Source: a virus. From it: a stretch of DNA of 20,865 nt. Below are positions 15,312 to 20,865 of the stretch, one piece after another (position 1 is the stretch's first letter; each line of letters starts with the position of its first letter). Location: positions 1-20,865 of the IMG/VR virus record IMGVR_UViG_3300045135_000691; one strand, given 5' to 3'. The translations under genes were made by a program, and so were the position numbers. The notes under the pieces were generated by a model that had not been told where the DNA came from, searched no databases, and saw only the letters and a list, made by a program, of their open reading frames with translations.

Positions 15312-16023
15312 CAACCTGCTTTACATAATCCATATCTCTACGCGCTGGATTCCAGTAGCGTTCGTCTTGCATCATGCTTCGCAAGCTTTCTTCTGTGATC
15401 TGGTCAACAGGTGTTGATTCGCCATTTACTGACGCACCCTTGACTTGATCCATAATGAACTCAAGTGCCATTACGCCATCGGCTGTTTCTGTCAAACGTT
15501 CAATTGCTGGCATATGTTCGTCTGGGAAAAACTTGTTTGAGAACAATGCAGCCGCTTCTAGTCGTGCATTTGCATTGTCACCAAGCTTACCTATCTCTAC
15601 TTCTGCGTCTGGCACATCAGCATTCATAGAGCCAATCACCATCTCAATACCTTTAGAGAACTCGTCTTGGCTAAATCCATTCTCATATGAAAGCTCGGCC
15701 CACCACTTAACAAGATCGCTATCTATAGCTTCGCCTTCATCCACAAAGTCTGGCAATTGATAGTCACCCGCTGACTCTGGTCGATCCTTATATGCCTCTG
15801 CATTCAATTCTTCGATAAACTTTTCGCGGAACTCATCTTCGCGTGTGCCAAGCTTAGACTCCAATTCCTTATATGCCTTTGCTAAGTCTTCGCCTGATTT
15901 GTATTTCTCAGGTAGCCATTCGGGACGTTCTGGTTGAACGTCCTCGGCTACCACAAAATCGCGCTCTTCTGCTGGCGGTAAACCTTCTTCTTGTGCTGGC
16001 GTTTCTGTTACTTGCTCGTTCAT
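15280..16023 (-). CDS. Capsid assembly scaffolding protein (T7 gp9-like)
   Basis: 247 aa, highly acidic, with Pro/Glu-rich N-terminus, then PEWLPEKYKSGEDLAKAYKE (about 34-53), which is a hallmark segment of podovirus scaffolds, a long helical middle, and a C-terminal helix with LRSMMQDERYWNPARRD followed by a basic/aromatic end. T7 gp9 is 307 aa. Scaffolds copolymerise with coat protein through the C-terminal helix and leave the prohead before packaging. The gene lies between the small Bbp19-like gene (ATGA overlap) and the gp13-like and capsid genes, the expected place. The lack of membrane segments and the charge pattern agree with this role. Confidence 0.88.
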   Translation of the reverse strand: MNEQVTETPAQEEGLPPAEERDFVVAEDVQPERPEWLPEKYKSGEDLAKAYKELESKLGTREDEFREKFIEELNAEAYKDRPESAGDYQLPDFVDEGEAIDSDLVKWWAELSYENGFSQDEFSKGIEMVIGSMNADVPDAEVEIGKLGDNANARLEAAALFSNKFFPDEHMPAIERLTETADGVMALEFIMDQVKGASVNGESTPVDQITEESLRSMMQDERYWNPARRDMDYVKQVDDGWQKFTRS

Positions 16024-16274
16024 TTGATCTTATGCCCTCTCTGAACATGTCGTTCGATCAGGCCAACAATGTGACGCTGACCCTCAAGGTGACGCAGTGT
16101 TGCGTCAGTAATCTCAGGGCCACCAACCATTTCAATTGTAATGCTACGCAAGTATTTTAAGACTGCCTGACCAGTAGGTTCAGAGAATAAAGAAGCTATG
16201 TTCAGGCTAATCTTGTCTTCATCTTCCTTGGTTCGATGTATTCCATCTAATCCAATATGACTATTCTGCGGCAA
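16020..16274 (-). CDS. Small Bbp19-like phage protein between portal and scaffold
   Basis: 84 aa from a TTG start. No in-frame ATG exists near the beginning: the first Met is residue 50. TTG at 16274 overlaps the end of the portal gene by 14 bases, and the stop overlaps the scaffold ATG as ATGA. The core, with FSEPTGQAVLKYLRS (about 30-44) and later a LEGQRHIVGLIERHV helix (about 63-77), resembles the short Bbp19-type proteins (named from Bordetella phage BPP-1) often encoded between portal and scaffold in podoviruses. The function of that family is not known to me. Tight coupling to portal and scaffold suggests a role in prohead assembly. An ATT codon at 16256 would be an alternative start. 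Confidence 0.65.
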   Translation of the reverse strand: MPQNSHIGLDGIHRTKEDEDKISLNIASLFSEPTGQAVLKYLRSITIEMVGGPEITDATLRHLEGQRHIVGLIERHVQRGHKIK

Positions 16275-17805
16275 GCTGTGGTCCTGTGACTTGTTGCTGT
16301 TGTTGCATCTGTTGCATTTGCTGCATCATTGCAACTATCTGTCTACGATCTTCTGCGTCACGAATCAAGCCCTCTGGTACTCCAAACTTCTTAGCAAGGA
16401 ATACTGCTGTCTCTTCTGAGTCGATTAGTATGTTAGTCATATCAGCACCAAAGTACCCATTCACCAACTCTAAGAAACGAGAAACAGATGTAATATCTTG
16501 GTTTGATTGCGCTTGGGCTAGTGGAGATACAGAACGAATCTTTACCTCACGACCATTTACAGTTGGTATTTCAATGCGCCCCTGCTTCTTCAAGATATGA
16601 ATAACGCGTTGCAATACTGGCTGCACCAACTCAGCTTGAAGACGGCCAAAGGCAGAGCCAATACGACGAGACAAGTCTGCCATACGTTCCGCTACTTCGG
16701 TGGCAGACGCAGGTGTGCGATCTGGATTGCCAAGCATATCATTGTATAAGGCACGTTTAATATTCAAACGCATGTCACTTAGAACAATATCCGCTACATC
16801 AAAGCGACCAGCGGCTTGTACTGGCTGCAATCCAACAGATTGTGGTGACTTAGGAATGATTGTCCCTGGCACTAGGTTAATCGTATCAGGGTTAATAATG
16901 CCATCATCATCCATTTGATAGATGCCAGATATAGCCATCTGTGCATTCTCAAGGATTAGTTGGATAGTAAGGTTAGTCGTTTTAATCGCAGACAAAGCAT
17001 TGATTAGTGGCCCGCGACCATACACTTCACCTGCACACTTAGACCAACGGAAGCAAACGTATGGGTTAGACCCAACACCACTAAAGTTTTCATCCATGAT
17101 GTAAGTCTTAGTATTCATATCAATTACATAGTAAAGATATGCTTCTTGATTTTTCTTTGTGTAGTCCTTGCAAACTACTTCAAGCAATGTGCATTTGCCC
17201 TCTGGATCACGAGTAATGCGCTGCTCTACACGCGCATCAAATGTTCCCTTGGGGTACATGTACTTTAGGTCTGAGTTGCGAATCCCTTTACGCTCACGGA
17301 ACACATGATCAATCTTATCATCTGGGCCAGTATCCAATACCACATGTGGCAGCGGGATTGCTGAGAAGATAATAGGATTTAGGGCATCGCCCTCTTCAAC
17401 GCAAAGAACACCTGTTCCAACAGCCAAGTCCATAAATGACTCATGTACTTCCTGACCAAAGTTAGAGTTTTGCAAAACCTCGAAGACATACTCTGTCACT
17501 TCATCAAGATCATTGTCTACAATGTCACGCTCTTGTGGGGGAATCTCTGAACCAGCGGCTAAGTCTGCCCAACGTGCAAAGTTAGGAACAAGACCAGACT
17601 GTAGACGAGATGCAAACTCCTGAACACCAACAACGGCAGTCTCGTCAAATATCTTATCATCTCGACGTTGACCTGCGGTTTCATAGTAAAAGGATTCACG
17701 TTGAGGCAGTGCGTATTCGTAACACTCCTCAAATAGATCAACAAAGTTCTGGCGATGCGCCTTGGCTTTCTCGTACCGTTCTAGGTATTTCTTTGGATCA
17801 TGCAT
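16261..17805 (-). CDS. Portal protein (T7 gp8-like head-tail connector)
   Basis: 514 aa (T7 gp8 is 536 aa). The N-terminal helix (MHDPKKYLERYEKAKAHRQ, then ECYEYALPQR near 27-36), IFDETAVVGVQEFASRLQSG (52-71) followed by PNFARWADL, and the C-terminal half with ATEVAERMADLSRRIGSAFG and a long helix with QPVLQRVIHILKK define the T7-type head-tail connector family. It forms the dodecameric DNA gate at one capsid vertex, contacts terminase during packaging and the gp11-like adaptor afterwards. The last 25 residues are Met/Gln-rich (493-505, ending in five Gln), encoded by CAA/CAG/ATG repeats. The ATG overlaps the stop of the 205-aa gene (TAATG). The long coding region has no frameshift. Confidence 0.93.
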   Translation of the reverse strand: MHDPKKYLERYEKAKAHRQNFVDLFEECYEYALPQRESFYYETAGQRRDDKIFDETAVVGVQEFASRLQSGLVPNFARWADLAAGSEIPPQERDIVDNDLDEVTEYVFEVLQNSNFGQEVHESFMDLAVGTGVLCVEEGDALNPIIFSAIPLPHVVLDTGPDDKIDHVFRERKGIRNSDLKYMYPKGTFDARVEQRITRDPEGKCTLLEVVCKDYTKKNQEAYLYYVIDMNTKTYIMDENFSGVGSNPYVCFRWSKCAGEVYGRGPLINALSAIKTTNLTIQLILENAQMAISGIYQMDDDGIINPDTINLVPGTIIPKSPQSVGLQPVQAAGRFDVADIVLSDMRLNIKRALYNDMLGNPDRTPASATEVAERMADLSRRIGSAFGRLQAELVQPVLQRVIHILKKQGRIEIPTVNGREVKIRSVSPLAQAQSNQDITSVSRFLELVNGYFGADMTNILIDSEETAVFLAKKFGVPEGLIRDAEDRRQIVAMMQQMQQMQQQQQVTGPQLAAE

Positions 17806-18422
17806 TATTTAAACCTACTATAGTATCCGATCCCACCGCGAGAACCAGTCATTAGTGAACGGCGACCACGACCACCACGGCGACCTTGTGGCCCAAACTT
17901 CTGTGCGCTTTCTAGTCTAGTTCTTAATCTTTCAGCTTTACCAATAGCACGTTGCTGACGTTGACGGCGAAGCTCTGCTTGCGCCAGCCTTTCTTGGTCA
18001 CTCAAGGCTTCTTCTGGATCACGAGTATAGATTGACTCGGCAGTTACGCTTGTTGTGCCAGCACCACCTATATCAGTTTTACGTTCTGTTGTTGTGTCAG
18101 TTGTTGTAGTCGTGGTTGTGTCAGTAGTGTCGGTATCATCGGTGTCAGTGGTTGTTGTTGTTGCAACTGCTTGTCTGCTTCTCTTTCTAGAAATTCTTTC
18201 TTGTTCAGCTCTAGCTCTTGCCAAACTTGCTTTTGTTCGCGCTTGATAATCCTCAACAGCCCCCTCACTGTAGTCTTCCATGAGTTTTTCTTTTTGAGCC
18301 GCTTGACTCATACCAATTGTGCTTAAGCCCATTTTTATGTCAGTAGTGATATTTTTAACAATGGTAGGAGCCTTGCTCTTACTTTCACTAGCAGCTTTGG
18401 TTTCTTTTACTTTTCCGCACAT
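17805..18422 (-). CDS. Putative T7 gp7.3-like tail assembly protein with Thr/Asp tract
   Basis: 205 aa. Three parts are visible: a Lys/Ser-rich N-terminus and charged helix (1-86), a low-complexity tract of almost only Thr and Asp (88-112), and a second Arg/Gln-rich helix (137-175) leading to a Gly/Arg-rich end with RRSLMTGSRGGIGYY (187-201). T7 gp7.3, encoded directly before the portal gene, also has a Lys-rich start and a KKSLSVARSSGGGINI end. The shared SL...(S)(R)GGI ending and identical gene position support the same role in tail assembly or host range. T7 gp7.3 is only 99 aa, so this protein would be a longer version. No signal peptide or enzyme motif is seen. The gene begins 46 bases after the terminase stop, after copy B of the TTTGTGCGTTG element, and is coupled to the portal by a TAATG overlap. 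Confidence 0.55.
   Translation of the reverse strand: MCGKVKETKAASESKSKAPTIVKNITTDIKMGLSTIGMSQAAQKEKLMEDYSEGAVEDYQARTKASLARARAEQERISRKRSRQAVATTTTTDTDDTDTTDTTTTTTTDTTTERKTDIGGAGTTSVTAESIYTRDPEEALSDQERLAQAELRRQRQQRAIGKAERLRTRLESAQKFGPQGRRGGRGRRSLMTGSRGGIGYYSRFK
18087..18161 (-). repeat. Low-complexity Thr/Asp codon tract
   Basis: About 25 codons of ACx and GAx (residues 88-112 of the 205-aa protein), giving GTTGTTGTT-like runs on the plus strand. This kind of tract can change length by slippage and probably forms a flexible linker between two helical regions. Confidence 0.75.
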
Positions 18423-18468
18423 AACAAAATCCTCTTTGCTTATTCAAAAGCACAGAATGAATATTTTT

Positions 18469-19992
18469 TCAACGCACAAAAGACCAAACGCTTGGCTTCT
18501 TCTGCGCCTTGTTCTTACCAAAGACGTTAAAGTTCCTTGATGCATTAACAACTTTGGCTGGCCTTTGATTCGTCATAAGTGCGCGACCCTCACCTGCACC
18601 AAGCATCATATACTGCAATGCATCGTGGATGTGAGAGTACATATTCTTATCAGGTTTATCAGCATATCTTTCACCGCTGACTTCCATACGCTTGTACTGA
18701 TAGCCGCCCTCGAATCCTTTAATCAACTGTTGGCACCTTCGATCAATTAGGAAGGCTGGCTTACCATCTACCATCTTGTTCAACTGGGAGGAGACTGATT
18801 CAAGACGGAGGTCAACAGAGTTGGAGGGCGCAGGGAAAGCCCTCAAGCCAGCCCCACGCAGAATGTGAAAGGGAGTGGATTCATCAGTCTGCGCTCTAAA
18901 GTCACCAGCGGGATCACCATAGATAAACACGTCTGATACTTCTGAAAAACGTGTGGCAATCTCTTGGCGTAGAACTTCAGCAAAGCGAACAATGCCCATG
19001 TCAAATGCAACAATCTCAGACTGAATCAACCATCTGCCACGCACCTTTTGACCTATAGTGGCAGCAGGGGTAAGCCCAAAGTCCAAGCCAATATAAAGAG
19101 GCATAGAAGCAGCAACTGGTATTTCTTCCTTTGCCACATGAACATCTTGTGCAAACATTGGATAGATAGGCTTACCATCCTGAATGGCACCTAGCTTGTT
19201 CATTACATAAACATCAATCCAACTTTTAGTCTTACCGCGTATAAGGTTGGGGTAATAGTTAGCAAGCATGTGCTTACGGTTCTCAGCATCATTGTTTGGC
19301 TTGTAATCTTGAATTTCACCATCATCATTCTTTACTTCAAGCATTCCAGAGGGTTGCGTAAAGAACTGCCAATTGTCTGGCTTAACCAACATCTTAGCTT
19401 GCTCACGCGGGATGTGGTCAGGGATTGGCACCTCACCAGACATGATAGGCCACCAATGATCTTCTTCGGGTGCGTTGGTATCTGCAATGACACCAGTCCA
19501 ACTTGGGCCACCGTCACGCATAGAAGGGTAACGACCAACACGCATGGTACAGGCATCAATAATAGACTTCGGTATCTCCCTTGCCTCATTGATCCAGATG
19601 CCAGTCAGTTCGAGAGAGAGGAGTTTCTTGACATCTTCGGGACGATCAAGGGCAAGGAAGATTACTTCAAGTTCGACTTCGCCGCGCTTGATATTGTGTG
19701 TGTATGGGACTGACCATGTGAACTTTCCCCATTCGTTTTCTGGAAACCAGTCAAGCCATGTCTTAATAGTTGTAGTTCGTAGCTGTGGGTTTGTGTTCCG
19801 TATAATAGCCCATCTAGACTTTCGTAATCCGTCTGGCCCTTTCTTTTGTTGAAGTGCCCTCCGAAAAACCTCAACACAACATCCAACACTCTTACCACTC
19901 CCTACTGGCCCTCGAATACCACGAAAGAAAGTATCGTCCTTCATAAAGGACTTTAGCACTTCACCGTCAGGCTTGTACTTAAAATCAACCAC
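18469..19992 (-). CDS. terL: Terminase large subunit
   Basis: 507 aa with both terminase domains. The N-terminal ATPase has a Walker A loop GPVGSGKS (28-35), a Walker B-type strand LTGIWINEARE (129-139, catalytic Glu probably 136; an Asn replaces the usual Asp) and a coupling motif GVIADTNAPEEDHW (167-180). The C-terminal RNase H-like nuclease shows its acidic residues at GLDFG (Asp 304), YGDPAG (Asp 360) and HIHDALQY (Asp 457). It cuts concatemeric DNA and drives it through the portal. The start is GTG at 19992, sharing one base with the TAG stop of the 66-aa gene (TAGTG). The alternative, a later ATG at Met 17, would remove part of the N-terminal segment before Walker A, so GTG is preferred. 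In T7 this gene (19) is at the end of the late region, whereas here it opens the module. Confidence 0.95.
   Translation of the reverse strand: MVDFKYKPDGEVLKSFMKDDTFFRGIRGPVGSGKSVGCCVEVFRRALQQKKGPDGLRKSRWAIIRNTNPQLRTTTIKTWLDWFPENEWGKFTWSVPYTHNIKRGEVELEVIFLALDRPEDVKKLLSLELTGIWINEAREIPKSIIDACTMRVGRYPSMRDGGPSWTGVIADTNAPEEDHWWPIMSGEVPIPDHIPREQAKMLVKPDNWQFFTQPSGMLEVKNDDGEIQDYKPNNDAENRKHMLANYYPNLIRGKTKSWIDVYVMNKLGAIQDGKPIYPMFAQDVHVAKEEIPVAASMPLYIGLDFGLTPAATIGQKVRGRWLIQSEIVAFDMGIVRFAEVLRQEIATRFSEVSDVFIYGDPAGDFRAQTDESTPFHILRGAGLRAFPAPSNSVDLRLESVSSQLNKMVDGKPAFLIDRRCQQLIKGFEGGYQYKRMEVSGERYADKPDKNMYSHIHDALQYMMLGAGEGRALMTNQRPAKVVNASRNFNVFGKNKAQKKPSVWSFVR
18470..18480 (-). promoter_or_regulatory. TTTGTGCGTTG element, copy B (before portal block)
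   Basis: The element overlaps the last three codons and the stop of the terminase gene (reading F-V-R-stop), 47 bases before the ATG of the 205-aa gene. It is followed by an A/T-rich stretch (AAAAAATATTC). See the other copies at 3893-3903 and 14836-14846. Confidence 0.3.
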
Positions 19993-20192
19993 TATCGCAG
20001 TCCTTTGTCTACTCCGACCTTAATCATGCACTCTGCCACATCAGGCCCGATATTGTCTATCACTTGGTCAAGCATATAGTTTGTCACAAACATCTTCCCA
20101 TGCTTTTCATCTACATGCTGGAAGTGAACCTTCTTTACAATGCCACGAAGCATCCGAAGTTCTTCTGGCTTCAATGTATCTACAAAGCTCAT
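19992..20192 (-). CDS. Small conserved-type protein coupled to terminase
   Basis: 66 aa, helical, with LKPEELRMLRGIVKKVH (about 7-23) and a second helix with NYMLDQVIDNIGPDVAECMI (about 38-57). The ATG overlaps the previous stop (ATGA), and its TAG stop shares a base with the GTG start of the large terminase. That position is where small terminase subunits are often encoded, but the protein is short and shows no recognisable helix-turn-helix, so I do not call it terS. It could be a packaging or assembly helper translated in fixed ratio to terminase. I recognise no characterised family. Confidence 0.65.
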   Translation of the reverse strand: MSFVDTLKPEELRMLRGIVKKVHFQHVDEKHGKMFVTNYMLDQVIDNIGPDVAECMIKVGVDKGLR

Positions 20193-20419
20193 TTCTTCTT
20201 TGTGGCTTTCTTTTTGGGCTTAGAATAAGCCTCATTAACATTAGGAGTGGAAGGGTCGTCTGCCTTCAATCGTCCCTTGGAGCTGCGAGAACGTGTTGGT
20301 TCCGGCCCTTCCACCAAGCGGCGCGAGTCGGGAGTCCTCGTTTTGCCGCTATACGTTGTACCTGCAAGCTCGTGTGTCTCGCCAGTATAAAGTTCACCAG
20401 TGGGTAAATACCATGCCAT
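20189..20419 (-). CDS. Small hypothetical protein with Lys-rich C-terminus
   Basis: 76 aa. The N-terminus MAWYLPTGELYTGETHELAG has a repeated YTG element (11-13, with a related TYSG at 22-25) of the type seen in small marine phage proteins of unknown role. The C-terminal ten residues are almost all Lys. It lies 1 base after the stop of the DUF5872-like gene and overlaps the 66-aa gene as ATGA. The strong positive charge suggests DNA contact or a virion-internal position, but no function is established. Confidence 0.65.
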   Translation of the reverse strand: MAWYLPTGELYTGETHELAGTTYSGKTRTPDSRRLVEGPEPTRSRSSKGRLKADDPSTPNVNEAYSKPKKKATKKK

Positions 20420-20420
20420 G

Positions 20421-20657
20421 TTATGTCCTGTACTGTTTTACTTTCCGAGCAATCTTTTTCGGTTGAGCCACAAACTGCTTACCCTTTGCCTTGCCCTCTC
20501 GTTTAGCTCTGGTTGTAGCTGCATATTCAGAATCACTAAGAGCAGCAATAGCCTTGCTAGGAAGGTAACGCTCACCAGTCTCACTAGACTTCTTGCCAGA
20601 CTTGGTGCGCCATTTCTGCTTTCCCCAATTGAGGAGTGACTTCTGAGGAGCCTTCAT
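20421..20657 (-). CDS. DUF5872-like small basic protein
   Basis: 78 aa, rich in Lys/Arg. The pattern SLLNWGKQKWRTKSGK (7-22), then TGERYLPSKAIAALS (about 27-41), EYAATTRAKREGKAKGKQF (45-63) and a basic C-terminus matches the small DUF5872-type proteins often carried by phages and large DNA viruses. Their biochemical role is not known to me. The ATG overlaps the stop of the 55-aa gene as ATGA. It probably belongs to the same message as the terminase. Its high charge is compatible with nucleic-acid binding. Confidence 0.7.
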   Translation of the reverse strand: MKAPQKSLLNWGKQKWRTKSGKKSSETGERYLPSKAIAALSDSEYAATTRAKREGKAKGKQFVAQPKKIARKVKQYRT

Positions 20658-20821
20658 TTGTAACCACCACCACGCTTCTTATATTCCTTGGCAAGCAGTT
20701 GCGCCTTTCTGGCACTCCATTGTCCAGCAGCAGTGCCATGTGTGGCTCTCGCCTTAATTGCATTAAACAAAGACTTGCGCATCTTTGGCTTAGTGTAGTT
20801 ACCCGCTGCATTAACTGCCAT
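20654..20821 (-). CDS. 55-aa basic hypothetical protein
   Basis: A short gene supported by overlaps on both sides: its ATG shares a base with the TAA of the upstream partial gene, and its TGA lies in the ATGA overlap with the DUF5872-like gene. The product starts MAVNAAGNYTKPKMRKSLF, continues through a helix with GQWSARKAQLLAKEYKK (33-49) and ends in GGGYK. This pattern is familiar from small basic proteins next to DUF5872-like genes in marine phages, but I know no function. Confidence 0.65.
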   Translation of the reverse strand: MAVNAAGNYTKPKMRKSLFNAIKARATHGTAAGQWSARKAQLLAKEYKKRGGGYK

Positions 20822-20865
20822 TACGGAAACCTCTTCTCTGTGTCAGGCATGTCAGAAAGCTGAGT
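20821..20865 (-). CDS. C-terminal end of an upstream gene (partial)
   Basis: Fourteen codons are open from the right window edge (TQLSDMPDTEKRFP) and end at TAA (20821-20823), which overlaps the ATG of the next gene as TAATG. The same overlap style elsewhere in the operon supports a real gene end. Too little is present to name a product. Confidence 0.5.
   Translation of the reverse strand, partial: TQLSDMPDTEKRFP

Noticed and set aside
18431-18468. Possible host-type promoter or terminator in the gap after terminase
   Set aside because: Only an AT-only 6-bp inverted repeat (TATTCA/TGAATA) and loose -35/-10 likenesses with poor spacing are present; not enough to call.
19270-19713. Plus-strand open frame of 147 codons opposite terminase
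   Set aside because: Opposite strand of clearly conserved terminase motifs; no credible protein features.

Overview
This window carries the virion-structure module of a tailed, short-tailed (podovirus) bacteriophage, very probably marine. Every gene I can support lies on the minus strand, so the reading order runs from high to low coordinates. The assignment rests on a recognisable chain of T7-like parts: a large terminase, a T7 gp8-type portal, a scaffold, a capsid, gp11- and gp12-type tail-tube proteins, gp14/gp15/gp16-size internal (ejection) proteins, and a fibre whose N-terminus looks like the T7 gp17 tail-attachment domain. The AT-rich composition and the protein families suggest a phage of marine alphaproteobacteria (SAR11/SAR116/Roseobacter-type hosts). 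That host guess is inference. No polymerase, integrase, RNA polymerase or lysis gene is in the window, so lifestyle and exact genus cannot be decided.

Layout in transcription order. 20865-19992: the C-terminal tail of one gene, then four very small genes (55, 78, 76 and 66 aa), tightly overlapped, leading into the terminase. 19992-18469: large terminase. 18422-17805: a 205-aa protein with a threonine/aspartate tract, in the position of T7 gene 7.3. 17805-15280: portal, a small Bbp19-like protein, and scaffold. 15311-14781: a T7 gp13/DUF2833-like protein, here between scaffold and capsid. 14698-13889: major capsid protein, followed by a UUCG-loop hairpin that looks like a terminator. 13847-11023: two tail tubular proteins. 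11023-3907: three internal virion proteins (166, 1035 and 1168 aa). 3842-1: tail-fibre cassette with a T7-gp17-like adaptor, a small Mtd-N-like protein, and a repetitive protein that runs off the left edge.

Together these genes package DNA (terminase), build and mature the head (portal, scaffold, capsid), close it with the tail tube, load ejection proteins into the capsid, and attach host-recognition fibres. Coding density is extreme. Most junctions are TAATG, TAGTG or ATGA overlaps, suggesting long polycistronic messages with translational coupling. The only real gaps lie before the 205-aa gene, before the capsid gene, after the capsid gene, and before the first fibre gene.

I see no defence system, CRISPR array, tRNA, insertion sequence or other accessory system. 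The most interesting non-coding signals are an 11-base element (TTTGTGCGTTG) found three times, each upstream of one of those gaps, a pair of GGATACCCG repeats before the capsid gene, and the strong hairpin after it. The gene order also differs from T7 (terminase first; gp13-like gene moved between scaffold and capsid).
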